Source: Anoplolepis gracilipes (lineage: Eukaryota > Arthropoda > Insecta > Hymenoptera > Formicidae). From it: a DNA stretch of 64,000 nt. Each line of letters begins with the position of its first letter. The stretch's first letter is position 1. The DNA lies in the NCBI RefSeq assembly GCF_047496725.1, contig NC_132976.1, positions 10,400,001-10,464,000 of the forward strand, in the 5' to 3' direction. The position numbers were made by a program, and so were the translations under genes. The notes under the pieces were generated by a model, which saw nothing but the letters and a program-made list of their open reading frames with translations, had not been told where the DNA came from and searched no databases. This document shows, piece after piece, positions 26,132-39,100 of this stretch.

Positions 26132-26189
<58 letters not shown>
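26098..26189. repeat. Stepped purine satellite: GGAGA, then AGAAG, then AG units
   Basis: Four or so GAGGA-type pentamers pass into AGAGA-type pentamers and then into a pure AG run of about 50 bases. The order looks like successive unit conversion within one tract. Confidence 0.9.
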
Positions 26190-26193
<4 letters not shown>

Positions 26194-26267
26194 TTTAAAT
26201 CAAGCAAAAGAGAAAACGAAAACGAAACTCTCTTTAGTATTCGGTTTTAAATAAAAAATTAACTTAC

Positions 26268-26496
26268 CATAATAGTTACTTCCAAAACTGACAGTATTGC
26301 TGTTGACGTTGAGGCGCTTATAAAAAGTACACTGGTCGAAACGTGGCGTCCAAGCGAAGTTCAGATAAACCACCGGCATTGGCAATTTACGGTGCGATAT
26401 CACGAATTTATTACGGACATCGTCGATTATGCAGTTACGCGTAAAATAGGAACGATGAAGAATCGGGTCAGCCGATATTGCGCCGAGAGTAGCAAA
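26268..26496 (-). other. Candidate isolated coding exon on the minus strand
   Basis: Reading leftwards on the minus strand, a frame stays open for 76 codons from just after a TAA (26497-26499) to a perfect GTAAGT donor (26267-26262). The peptide looks natural and is not low-complexity (for example PMPVVYLNFAWTPRF and DQCTFYKRLNV). About half its third codon positions are G or C, against a clearly A+T-rich surrounding. I recognise no family. A TTTGCAG acceptor-like site lies further upstream near 26550, but a stop separates it from this frame. It could be one exon of a nested antisense gene, an exon relic, or chance. Confidence 0.22.
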
Positions 26497-27796
26497 TTAT
26501 ACACAGTTTGTTTCATGTATATGCTAGTGCCAGTTTTTCTGTACTGATTCTGCAAATCAATGTTACTAAAATTATTATTTTCTACATCAAGTTTACAATT
26601 TAATTTTTTTTAATATTTAAAAAGCGCTAATAATTTATAAATTATAAACAGTGGAAAATAACAAAGTTTTTAGAGATTAAATGTTAAATCTGTTAAATAT
26701 AAATATAGATATATCTTTATTACTTGATTTTGAGTTCTATTTAAAATTTCTTAAATTATACTCTTATTAAATTATAAACTAATCAAATTTTTAAGAGATC
26801 GAGATTCGATAAAGGAATTATATTCTGTAAATAAAGAACAATGACATTTAATTGAAATGTTTCTACTAAAAAGATTACCACAGCAGTGAAAGAATTTAAT
26901 GTAGGGTATTGCGGTGGGTACTGAACATCTTGTAGAGACAATCACGTACACTCCCAGAATCGAAGGAAAGACGATGTGGCGAGGCGTGAGATGCTGCGAG
27001 AAAGTCTTAGAACGGGGCAGGGAGGGGAAAAGAGGGGTTATCCGGAAGCGAGTGCTCGTAAGAGCACGTACGCTCCATTCCGCGCTTCGAACCGCGCGTT
27101 TATCGCGATATGAAAGATGAAACAAAACGATAAGACGGCGCTGGGTTCGCTCGTGTCGCGTGTGAAATTGGAATGTATCGTCGCAACGGCATCCGTGTTT
27201 CGCATAAGGATTAATCCGAGCGACAGTTGTATCAAAGAATGATCACATATTTATCGCGAATATGACGTTTATTAATTTTTGTTACAGTTATGTTTCCTTA
27301 CTTGTTGATAAACTTGGATTATATCGAAAAGAAGAAACGATAAAACGATACAATAATATCTGACTGACAGACATTTTGCAAAAATATTATAATTATTTAC
27401 GGCTGTATAAAATTACGTTTAACTATTTTATTAAATAGTATAAGTACTTCCTATATTCTTCCATGCATATATTACATAATGGCGAACGGTCGAATGTTCG
27501 CGCAGGTGCGTCGTGCGAATGGAGCATAATAAGATTCGCATCGTTGCGTCCATCGCCGTACGATATACTGCTCCCTCACTAAATTTTCGGTAGAGATACG
27601 CACATTTCCACCAGTTTTCAACCGCATATGCGAGACAATTTCGTCACGCGACAGGGAAAAAAATTATCCGATTGCTCGATCAATATCCCCCAAAAGAGTC
27701 AATTTAATCGTATAATGTGGTAGGAAACATACGTGCAGTTATAGTGACGGACAATTACTATGTGACGGATATGAAAAATTAAAACATAATTCTTAA

Positions 27797-28077
27797 CCCT
27801 TATTCCGTACTGATGGATCATTTTTATCTGTAATTTTTCTATCAGCGTCAATTTCTTGAAAACAAATAATCATAAAATAATATATATTTAAGTAAATTAT
27901 TTTTCAAATTTATTATTTTAGTCTTTATTTAGAATATTCAAAGAAGGTATATACATTTTTTCAGATTTTTTAAAACACTTTTACATATTAATAAACTTAT
28001 CGAAAACACGCTGACCCACCTGTACAGTTAGAGTAAGAGTTAGAGTGTAAGGTGCCAAAAATAACAATACGGAGTAA
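27797..28077 (+). mobile_element. piggyBac-type MITE, copy B
   Basis: The left end is complete: TTAA at 27793-27796 is followed by CCCTTATTCCGTACTG. The right end matches the other copies through TACGGAGTAA but lacks GGG and the second TTAA. Near the right end it carries a short GAGTAAGAGTTAGAGTG-type expansion absent from the other two copies. The inverted termini are CCCTTAYTCCGTAYTG, about 16 bases. Confidence 0.8.
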
Positions 28078-28102
28078 AATATCTTCAACAATTATTAACG
28101 CT

Positions 28103-28163
<61 letters not shown>

Positions 28164-28560
28164 CTTCCATTACTAAAATTTACTGTATTAACATCTATAT
28201 TTTAAATTACAATTTAAAATTCATACTCTGCCACTTGAATAAAATATTAAGTAAATCTATACGTCCAGGTTTTCAGTTCAAAAACTATTATTGGTTCAAT
28301 ATTGCGACAAATAATTTCTTTCTTTTTATAATATCTTTTTGTTCTTAACAAAAGATAAAATGAATCGTTCTCTTTTACAATAAATTTAAATTATTTTCAT
28401 ATTAATGAAAAATTAATTTTAACAGTGGGGAAAATATATTCAGTTTTGTGCATATAATAATTTGTAAAAATTAGGCTATTCAAGAATACATATTTTAATT
28501 TAATATCTTAGTTATCCATTATAATTACACACATTTTCTCTTATTATTATCTACGTTAGA
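28078..28560. other. A+T-rich stretch with a TA and T run
   Basis: A TA run (about 28107-28149) directly abuts a T run (to about 28163), starting just after MITE copy B. The rest is featureless A+T-rich DNA. Confidence 0.7.
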
Positions 28561-28740
28561 TTACGTATCGAGAGACACGTTCGCAGACTTTGTACATTGA
28601 TTGCGCGTAGGCGGCCAGCACCGTTACGTTCCCAGTGTTTCTGGTGGTTACGCGATCGCCGGAGCGAGCGTTGAATCGTGATTTCCACGGCGAAACGCAC
28701 CGACGACGGAAAAAAAGTGGTCGCTGACTATGTGTGCGCA

Positions 28741-28782
<42 letters not shown>

Positions 28783-29170
28783 CTCTCTCTCTCTCTTGGC
28801 AAGGAGACGCGAGGTTACGCTCTTTTCATAGCTTCGTAAAGGCGCGTCGTAAATCGGTCCGGTTGGCGGAAATGGCGACCGATTATAAAAGTAGCGCCGT
28901 AAATCATCATCGCGCAGCAGCCATACGACTCGTACAGAGAGTCGTCGATTTCTAAATAACCGTTAAATTGCAATCGGGCGGCCGGGCGTCGCTTGCCCTG
29001 TAGAACAGCCGCAAAAATTTATGTAAACACTTCTCGCGACTCTTGTAGCTGTAACCGACCGTGAGATGGCTATTTTGCCGCCCAAGTACTTTTAAAGTGA
29101 CTTAAGCTTTTTATTGGACACTCGTGATCGGATTGCGGCCATTTGCGGACATTCGTCACCGTTCGCGTCA
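28560..29170. other. Moderately GC-rich patch
   Basis: This patch is CpG-containing, interrupted by a TA/CT compound microsatellite, and has no recognisable frame. CGGTCC/CGACCG words recur. It may be regulatory. Confidence 0.3.
28744..28796. repeat. (TA)n(CT)n compound microsatellite
   Basis: About 35 bases of TA are followed without interruption by about 18 bases of CT. Confidence 0.95.
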
Positions 29171-29263
29171 TCCCGTCGTGTATATCTTTACAGGAAAGCC
29201 GATTACATCTTTGTTATTCGTAGCTCCTGATGCACTTGGTTAATAATAAGGAGACAAACACTT

Positions 29264-29328
29264 CGTTTACTTCATTCATATTCGTAACTTAATTCATATT
29301 CATTTACTTTATTCATATTCGAAACTTT
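29264..29328 (+). repeat. Degenerate tandem repeat of about 19 bases
   Basis: Three successive units share ATTCATATTC followed by a variable GTAACTT, ATTTACTTT or GAAACTTT tail. Confidence 0.7.
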
Positions 29329-29859
29329 TTCTCCTTTTAAAATTCAAAATTTATAAGTTCTTGACCTAGAACATTTTAGAATTGACTACAATTTAAGGCA
29401 ATAATTTTTTATATATACATATATGAATATACAAATTGATTTTCATTTAGTAAAGAGCTTTGAAGCTGTTCTTTATAATTGAATATAAATGTACTATTTA
29501 TTTTTTTGAAAATCGGAAGAGTCAGTTGTTTTAATATTATATTAATGTAGTTTTTAACATACTATTAACATTTTCACATATTAATCGTATTATTCACCTG
29601 TGCGCGCATAATTTATGTGTAGAATCCCCAGTTATCACTTCATACATAATTCATTCGCGGACGAATGACGAAGGATAGCAATTTTTCATCATTTGTCTGT
29701 TTAGATTACTCATAACATAGTAGATCGTCGTTTTATTGGGTAGTAATCAATATTTATATTTTAACACGTGTTTATATGCATTAACGATCAATCTATAAAA
29801 TCGAATCTTCACCCATCTAATATCTCTCTCTTTTCCTCTCGTCAAAATTGTGTTCGTTC

Positions 29860-30470
29860 GCAAATCTGCGCGACGCGATCACGCGCGACGTCGCGGCGAT
29901 GAATAAAGGGCCTCCTCCCTTCGTGGATTTATTGCGGCGCGGATGATTGGTCGTTCTCGCTTTGCGAGCCGCGGGTCCGCGAAATTTGATCCTCGCGATA
30001 TCGCGCCGAAACGGCGGACGCGCGGCGATAACGGCGCGGAAAGTCCGCGATGACGCTGCCGCGGCCGCGCGCTGCTACAATATCGCGCGTTGTAAATCAG
30101 TCCGCCATACAACGGACGTGCCGTCAGTAAACGTCCAGGATCGTCTGATGTAATTTATCTACGTACGAAAACGATAATTAGTCCCATCGCACGACGCGAC
30201 GCGACGCGTTCGCGCGTATCTTTTTATGTGTTGTACTTTTGTATTGGCTACGGGACTCGTTTATTTCGTCCGGATCGATACGTAACATCGCGCGCCTTTC
30301 GGGATGACTGTCCGTCCGGGTGATTTGTGTGGAGCGATTTATAAGGAGAAGAAAGGTCTATGCCCCGCGCGAGAATTTTGATAGCGATCGCGTTAACAAG
30401 CCGAGCGATAAATCGATGATGTGAAATGTACGATTTACGGATGTTTAAATAGGACGTCTATTATCTCGCT
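29860..30470. other. GC-rich, CpG-rich island
   Basis: This island is very CpG-dense for the window, with GCGGCCGC near 30060 and a second short GACGC pentamer run (about 30192-30210) like that in the putative first exon. Short frames are open on both strands. There is no recognisable product and no convincing donor. A regulatory island is the most economical reading. Confidence 0.4.
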
Positions 30471-30581
30471 GATATCGAAATGCACAACGTGTCATAGTAT
30501 CGGTACGAGTTAATTATAATATAAAGAGGAGAATATTTTATAGTTAACGAAAATCAATATAAAAAAGTAATATATACATAT

Positions 30582-30844
30582 CCCTTACTCCGCGTACTGA
30601 TGGATCATTTTTGTCTATGATTTTTCTAACGTCAATTTCTCGAAAACAAATAATTATCAAATAATATATTTAAATAAATCATTTTTTAAATTTATTATTT
30701 TAGTCTTTATTTAGAATGTTCAAAGAAGGTATATACATTTTTTTAGATTTTTTTAAACACTTTTACATATTAATAAACTTATAGAAAATACGCTGACCCA
30801 CCTGTACAGTTAGAAGGTGCCAAAAATAACAATACGGTGTAAGG
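30582..30844 (+). mobile_element. piggyBac-type MITE, copy C
   Basis: The left terminus CCCTTACTCCGCGTACTG and right terminus TACGGTGTAAGG match copies A and B with a few substitutions. TTAA is not intact on either side, suggesting decay. It has the same orientation as the other two copies and lies about 2.5 kb from copy B. Confidence 0.75.
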
Positions 30845-32629
30845 ATGTAATATATATATATATATATACGTATTATAAAAATGCGCAGACTATCATATCA
30901 ATAATATCGAATTATCAATTTTTTATTGAGCTTTTCGAAAACCGGAATATTTATTGAATATCTTGCCTTTAAATATTAAAAAATAATTAATGTTTAGAGA
31001 ATTTCTAACAAAATGTTTAATATAAAAAAGAAAGTGTTGACATTTTATCAACCTATCGCGAGTGTTTCCCAAATAATTAATAGATGCGATGAGAAATTTG
31101 AATGTATGTTAAATGCGATAAATAGTCGGGTTAGACAAGAAAAGGCGATAAATAGTCGCATACGTTTAATTTAATTTTGTGCTGCGAACGCAGATGGACG
31201 GCCTTTTGTTTTGATAAAATTGCGCGCTCGTTTCTACGGTTCGGCTGTAAAAATGTCGCAAACAGCAACGCACAGCTGCGCTTTTGCGCGTACGAAACCG
31301 ATCGATCATTACGGTCAGTTTCTAATTTTTGATCCATCGTCACGATCATACAAGATGATGTGATCGATTTGTATGATATTTCTAAAATTCCTAGTAGATA
31401 TTAAAAACGGACGCTACGATATTACAGCAAAATAGAGTAACGAATTGTAACGATATGAAATAAGAATCGTCACTCGATATTTTCTGCTTTCTTTATATAA
31501 ACGAAAAATTCTAAAAAGAGAAAAATAAGAAAATTGAATTTTTCTATTTTCTCCTGAAGATCTTATTGAGAATATTTTGTGGTGTTAAATGTTTTTAAAT
31601 AGTATTCAGAGACATGATTTGAATATAACGTTGAAAATATGTTGAGATAGGTTGATAGTATACGATGTCTTTTTGGAATGCACGATTAAACGCCTTAAAG
31701 TGTGTTAAACGTGAAAAAATGAAAGAGGAAAAGATGAAAGAGGAAAGGATTTTACTTTTAAAAGAATGTCGTAAAAATGATATAAAATATCTTTTGTCGG
31801 ATATTTATTTTCAAGTTACATGATTATACAACTTGGATTTATATACTCATTCTTTCACAGATAATTATTTTTAATATCTATCCATTTTACATAGTTTTTT
31901 GAGAGAAAAATTTTTCCAATTATTTTATTTAAATCATCACGTAGCGCATATAAACTGTGGGATTTTTATAACATCAAATATATTAGTTTCTTGTATTGAT
32001 TATATTTTATACTATTAATTATACTTTGTAACATTTTAACAGATCGAAACTGATGAACTATTTCAAACGTCATTATATCTTTCAATTTGCGCGTAATTAA
32101 TGTTGCTTATATAATAATTCGCACGTTTACAATTAACTATTCTTTTTGTTCATTTACTAACTGTATAAACTTATCTTTTTTTCTTCAAAAAATGCATAAA
32201 AATATGTCGCGATGCGAAATACGCATAATTATTTGGATAAAACAAAGTCGGCCATAGTTGCGTGTTTAAATTCGGGAGACAATCTGTGTTCACATTCGCA
32301 GCTTCTTGTCGCAGTCCGGCGCAGATTCGTAACTTTTGGACCACCCCGGTACGAATTCCACAATTCGTTTTATCCCCGTTTCCTTCTCCATCTCTCTCTC
32401 TCTTTTACGGAGACACTTATCGCGTTCGTGCCGGTATGACCTAAGTTAGGTATGCGTAGCATGCTGGTGAGAGAGAACGACTGCATCATCGTCTCTCCTT
32501 CACCTCTTCCTTCTCCTTCCTTGCCTGCATCCCTTCTCTCTCTCTCTTCCCTCTCCCCTACAATTCTTCTTTCTACATCGCGTGCTTGTCGTTGTCGCTG
32601 CTTCTGCACCCGCTGTGACTTTATACTTC

Positions 32630-32880
32630 ACATATACATATACACAGGGACATAGACACGTGCGAATATACCGTGCTCGACCGCATTCGAAGTCATACAC
32701 TCGACGTATACACACGCGCGTGCACATATGCACACAAGCGTGAGCGTGCGTACTAATAGACGCGCACGGATGCGCGATAGTAAACGCACACGCTTTGGCG
32801 AGAGATAACCGTCAAGTAAACGCGCGCGTACGTATGTGTTTGTGCGTCTGAATGTAATCCGTGAATACGGTTACGTACGC
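32630..32880. other. Alternating purine-pyrimidine segment
   Basis: It is rich in CACATATACATATACAC, ACACGCGCGTGCACATATGCA and CGCGCGTACGTATGTG-like words across about 250 bases, interrupted but persistent. Such DNA favours Z-form under negative supercoiling. It is followed at about 32915 by TTTCAGTC, an arthropod initiator-like word, and at 32938 by GTGAGT, but the two are too close together to define an exon. Confidence 0.5.
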
Positions 32881-33263
32881 ACCAAACGACTGCGGAGACA
32901 CGGAGATGTGATTTCAGTCTGAGACTGTGTTGATTCTGTGAGTTAACACTATCCTTCTTTTAGATTTTTTTTCTATTCTTGCGTGATTTTATGCAAGCGT
33001 CGACATAATGGGCGAAGATGCAATTATGTTACATTAGAACACGAAGCATGCTTGGCCGATGATGAGAATTTGCGCTGTATAATTTGATCTGCCAGATATT
33101 CTCTTAATAGAACGAAACGTACAATATTGGTATATTTTTCATTAATGTATGCTTTCTATCTTTTTTATTGCACAATATGGTATTTAACTATCTGTTTGAA
33201 AATTTTGAAGGACTACTGTAACGAAACCTATAACGAAATGACTTTTTCTCTCAAAATAAAATA

Positions 33264-33268
<5 letters not shown>

Positions 33269-33299
<31 letters not shown>
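33269..33299. repeat. T31 homopolymer
   Basis: This is an uninterrupted T run, the longest homopolymer in the window. Confidence 0.95.
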
Positions 33300-33301
<2 letters not shown>

Positions 33302-34600
33302 TTTTATGCATATTACGAAGAATGACTTTATCCGAAAACACATAAAGTCATGTTTACGTTAAAAACATTTATTCATTATACACAGTGCACTTACACAGTC
33401 GTATATGTATATTTTAAGGGCATTGACAAAATATCTTGATATACCGTACGCGGTGTATAAATTTGGAATGATTATAGGAAATATATGAATAATATAAAAG
33501 AGTTTTTATATATTATAGTATCTGTCATTTTAGGACGGGAGCTTGTTTTGCATATAAGTAAAGAAAAATTTCATATATAATATTAAAGTCGTTCAAGCAA
33601 AAACATATATTATAACATCATTGTCCGCGATACATATATAATATTATAAATTTATTGTATTGTAAATGATAAAATAATGTATTTTTTACTTTGATTTATT
33701 CTCTCTTATTATATCATTATCTCTCGCCTTAATCGAATGATCAAGTGCTATAAGTGGACAACCCACAATTTCTAATATTTAATTTAAACAAAAATATTTG
33801 GTTTGTTGAATAAAAAAAAATTTATTTTGCTAATAATAATTTATATATTAGAAAATGTGAATTAAATTAAACACTCTGTGCCCGCGTACTCATTCGATTG
33901 TCGCGGGTATTTACGAGTCAATTAACGCCGGTGTAAAAGTAACGTTCGCACATTCCCCGAGGAACATTACGTTGGCTGGCTCTCACCATACTTCTCTAAA
34001 TTACTCTAGAAAGTTATCTTCCATCTCTTCGCGCATCATTGCGTGCGTGTACTATCGACTTCCACCTCGATCGTTAATCGCGGAGTTTCGATTTTTAAGA
34101 AGCACGTTGAGAAAGAGTGAGAAATTGTTCGAGGGAGTTTCTGAGAGAAAAATAACTATAATATATAACACGGAGGACGAAATCGACCTTAGCCAAGGTG
34201 ATTGAAGATCGATGGAGTCCTCGATGATAACTCTCATGTGGGACAGAGATTAATGGAAATTCGTGAGCTGCCTCGCGTATTTTCCTCGTTGAATAGACAT
34301 CATGGATGTTATTTGTTCAGTTGCCAGGAATGATTTTCGAGCGATGTATGCAATATTAAGGGCAGACACCGAAGATCTTTTAATAAATGCGCGCTCATCG
34401 TCTACCTACTTGTAGAGAGCGGGGCAATAGCGCAAGTATATTAATATATAGATCTAAATACAGAAATAAAAGGCCAAAAACATATCTTAAAATTGTTCAC
34501 TTGACCTAATATCAGAGTAACTCTTTTACTTCACACTTTTAATATTTATTTGCCAAATTTTGATGATAATTAAATATAAAAATGTAAGCACACTTTTATT

Positions 34601-34760
34601 ATTTAAATGTTTCTATAGAAAAAGATGAGATTTAGTTATACATTTACCTCAACTAAATCTCATCCATCTATCTATTCTATAGAAAAAACTGAGATTTATT
34701 TGTACGTTTTGAGATAAATGTGTAACTAAATCTCATCTTTTTCTATAGAAACATTTAAAT
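34601..34760. mobile_element. Fold-back element with 38-base perfect inverted arms
   Basis: The left arm 34601-34638 is the exact reverse complement of the right arm 34723-34760. Pairing continues inward to 34652/34709 with one G-T wobble (34639/34722) and one C-A mismatch (34647/34714), for a stem of about 52 bases. Between the arms, shorter copies of the arm words (AACTAAATCTCATC at 34651 and CTATAGAAAAAACTGAG from 34678) suggest an older duplication within the element. It has no coding capacity. A fold-back MITE is the likeliest identity; an RNA copy would form a long hairpin. Confidence 0.75.
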
Positions 34761-36135
34761 ATTACGAAATAATGTTAAAGAGTCACTGTATCGATACATT
34801 CAACGCTTGAGGGAGGGGGAGAGGATACTACAATGTATCTCAAGCCCCAACGACATTACGAGGATCATGCATTGTCATCGCCACGTACCGGGGTATGCAT
34901 TCGACCATGTCTCGTTTCTTGCGGCATCGTATCGCTCGTAACGCGCCGCTAGCAACACGCCTACCATGAGAGAGAGCGTAGTTCTTGTCCGAAGCCTGGA
35001 TATGTACCGTCGACTTCGGCGTCACTTATCACGCACCGGTTTACAATTCACATCATCGCGAGAAATACCTCCGCGAGATATTACCGGAGATATCGCGCGG
35101 TAAATCCCGAATGTGTATAGATGCGTATTCATCAGCAAACAACCAACGACGAGACACTAGTTATTCCGGCTAGCGCTTCAGATAACCGGATTTAGCGTGA
35201 CAACGATAGATGTACATTTAAAGAAATCTATAGAAATTGTTGAAAAATATGAAAAAGTGGAAATAGATATCACATACTTTGAACAGTTATTTTAAAATAT
35301 TTTCTAGCTCTACGTAAAAAAAATATATTCGTTTTTTTTTTTTTTTTTTTTAAATCATATGTCTTTAAGAATCTCAAATCGCATACACATATTTTTGCAC
35401 GATTCAAATGGATTAATGTATTTTCCTTTTGGAATTTTTATTAAAATTAAATATCTTTTTATAAACAAGATGCGCGACAAATATAGAAAAAATAACACGA
35501 AGCACGATGGACTTTGTTTAAATGTGAGCCATTATCAGCGAAAAGGTTTTGCAAAGATATGGGAATACTCGATCGACAATTAAAGTTGGAGAATTGCTAA
35601 TAAGGGAAAAATTCGATTATATGAATAAAACATTTCGTTGCGTAAAGAGCGTCGTTAACAAACGAGTTGTAAGCTGACTAATTGTAATCGATAGTAACTG
35701 ACGGCGAATATCTTGTGATACATATATTTGGAGCTACTACACGTTTTGCTTTATACGAGGCAACAAAAATGTATGGAAATTTTTCGGTGCGCACGAAGGG
35801 TTAAAGAGTCACGACGTGAACGACCGCTCTCGTACCCGCGAGCAGGCGCGATTATCGAAGAATTTCCACGCGCAATACGTGTACGGCGTGTGTGCGTTCC
35901 GAACCACATGGACGATAAATCCTTTCTCTCTCTCTCCCTCTCTCTCTATCGATGCTCCTCGGGAAAAGGGCTGCATCGGACGGTCCCTCTCGGGCGGCTT
36001 CCTGGTGCTAATTTAATACTTTGTTGCCGAGCGGCACGAAATACGAGGTATTCCTTCCAACTTTACCACGTATCTGTTCTTACCTGCGCGGGTTAACCCG
36101 AACGTCCAGGGTTAATTATACCGCCGCAGGAGCGA

Positions 36136-36163
36136 GGGAGGGAGGGAGGGAGGGAGGGAGGGA
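36136..36163 (+). repeat. (GGGA)n tract with seven GGG runs
   Basis: Seven consecutive GGG triplets are separated by single A residues. This exceeds the four runs needed for an intramolecular G-quadruplex on the plus strand. Confidence 0.9.
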
Positions 36164-39100
36164 AGAAAAGAAAGAGAAAGAAGGGAAAGGAGGGTAAATA
36201 TTTCATCCCACACTCATGGGAGCGTATCGGCAGTTTACGAATCGTGTGCCCGATTCATTGTGAACGTTGCTTTAAACTCTTCGCTTTAGCGAAGGGCAAC
36301 GTGATTCACGATCGCCAGCGATGATTCACGGCCCCGCGACGCTGTGACGTTTCCTCGTTCGACGCGCAGAGACGCGACGCAGGAGAAAATGTCGTCGCGC
36401 TCGTATCGATTTCCCCCAAAATCTCGCTGAGTAATAACGCTCCTTAATGCGGTATTCTTCACCCGGTTTATTTCTTGTTGCCGGTTAGGTGTTTTGCGAA
36501 TACTTTTTCATTTATTAAATTTTCTTCTCTTTTTTACTCGATAATCAGCTGTTTTTCTATGATTTATTTTAGTGAAAGTAGAATTTAATTATATTACGTA
36601 TAGTAAATAAATACATATTTATGTGCTATGTAACAAATTAATTTTTAAATTAAATAATAAAATAATATATAATTATATATAATACAATAATTATTTTAAT
36701 TGTACATGATATATAATAGATCATAAATTAATTAGCAATATTAATAAAATAATATTTTATTTGCAATAATTTTCATATTTATCATTTATAATTATTTTAT
36801 TATATGAGAAAAGGTTTGAAAAGCAACAGTTTAGCGGCTTCAAATTATTTTCGCCTTGAAAGTGCGGCGAGATCGTTTAAGGACTTTAAAGGCTTAGTGG
36901 TGACAAGCACCAAAGTGGTTCGCTTGAGTTTCAAATGAGTACTCTGGCTTCATTATTCGATATATAGTTTGTCTTTGTTTGCTTTCTACTTTGCACGATT
37001 TTTTGCTTTTTATTTTTTAACGATACGAAAAAGCTCTTTGTAAAATATTACATATAAAAAGTTTATTGTAATATGTATACATATGCGTCTATATTATGTT
37101 AAATTCTTTTAACCTTAGATATCTCTTTAGTCTAAAATTAATGATAAATGACGATAACTGACATTGAAATTCTTGCCATAACTAACAAATGTCCTAATCT
37201 TACGACTTTGGACACATTTCGAGTTTATTATAACCATTACCATATTTCTTTTCGTGAAAGATTAATTTGAGCATGTAACTGTCACGCACATTTTTTTTTT
37301 TTTTTTTTTAAACATGGTCAATACTCGTGCAATGTAGACGTTTGTCACATTCTGCGCATGAAATCTCGCTATTTCTCTCTCGCACTGCCGCGTAGCTATC
37401 ACTTGCATTTTCCTCGAGCGAGCATTTCCTATTTTTATCGCGGTAGAGACACGTTGTATATATCGAGGACGAGAGACACGCGCTTCGCGGAGCGACTTTG
37501 TTTTATCGATACTTCGAGGAAGGCGCGAGCTACTTAGTTCGCAGTAAGTTCGCGCGCGATTTTATATGGAGGCGACGATAAAATCGTCGGCGGAAACTCT
37601 GGATATTGATGCATAATTCATTTCCACGATCGCGTGGAAAGTTTGTGGGGAAAGCATTCGCGGAGTCGTCTTAGAGGCGAGCTGCATTTTTTCATGTCCT
37701 TGTGTTGCTAAAGATGAATTGCACTGGCTAATTTCACTGTAATAAATTAGTTGTTACTGCATAAATTATAATTTACTTGCAATATGAAGAAAAATTGTTT
37801 ATGCAGTACTTAACATTATTTATTGACTCTATTAAAAAGTACTGCTATTATAATTTTGATTAACCTTATATAATATAGCAAATAAGACGATAGTAAAAAT
37901 GGATTTTTTTGGAGAAGAATATAACTGGCAAAACATGTGTAATTAGAGAAAAGTTTTGTATATATATATTTTTATAATGTTTATCATATGTTATATATAA
38001 AATTAAAAGAAGAGAAATTTTACAACAAATAAATCTCGAAAAATAAAAAAAAAACGAGAGAATGAAGGATTATCTTGCACACGTTGGCTATAATGATGAC
38101 ATACACTTTTTTTTTACTTTTATATAAATTATTATTATAATCGTAGCATTAAAGAGAAAAGTGGTAATTCAATGAATCACGAATTGATATTAACGCTATC
38201 TATTTTAATTGCAAATTTTAACTTGCACAGGCATATCATTCAGCGACCGATTCTGTCCGAAGAATTTATATTAATCAATAGCCGCCAGGACGATTAATCT
38301 CTGATTATTCCATTAAGTGAAATCCGATAGCGACTAAAATGGACACCGTCCGTTGAACGTTCACTTTGCCTCGTTACATATGCGTGGAATAAAGATAGAC
38401 ACGCGTGAGATCGAATAATCGATATGGGTGCACAAATTTTTAACGTCGCTCTTAGATATTTCGGCCAAAAACCGCTCTTGTGGCAATATTGTCATTGATA
38501 ATCAAAGAGCCATCATTAATTGCGATGTATTGTTCTTCTCATAAAACTTGAAGAATTTATTTGTGAGGTGCAGTTTTTGAGGTACGCTTTTTGTATCCAA
38601 CTATCAAAATATTGCTCCCTCGTGGAAAACGACTGAAAGACAAATATCTCTCTATGCAACTGCCTATATTTCATAGACACATATGTAGCTACATATCAAA
38701 TTATACGCTCGCGCGTGTATAATGTGAGCCTTCTTAATTTCATCTTCTCGCCTCTATCGCGCTTTAATTCCAGCTCGAGGTACATTACGCTACAATGTAA
38801 CTTGGGGTAATAACGCGTAATTCGATATTAAGATATAATTTCTCGCCGTAATAATTGGTGCATATAAATATTAATGAGCTTAGAAGCCGCGATTCAGCGA
38901 TAATGCCGGAGTAAAGGTACATGCGAAAAGAAAAGGAACGAGATGAGGGAGAAAGCTGTGTATATATTCGTTGTATAGAGCCGACATTGTCGATTTAACA
39001 CAGAGGTCCTGCGTGCACCTGCGAGAGGAGGCTGTCCGTCGAGAGCCTGATTGGCATGCAGGCAGGTCCGATTACACGCAAGGAAAAAAAAAGTTATCTT

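Larger units (their letters stand above)
30850..34590. other. Mostly A+T-rich non-coding stretch
   Basis: It contains a pyrimidine-rich patch (32.37-32.63 kb), an alternating-base segment (32.63-32.88 kb, listed) and a T31 run (33269-33299). No gene is supported. Confidence 0.55.
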
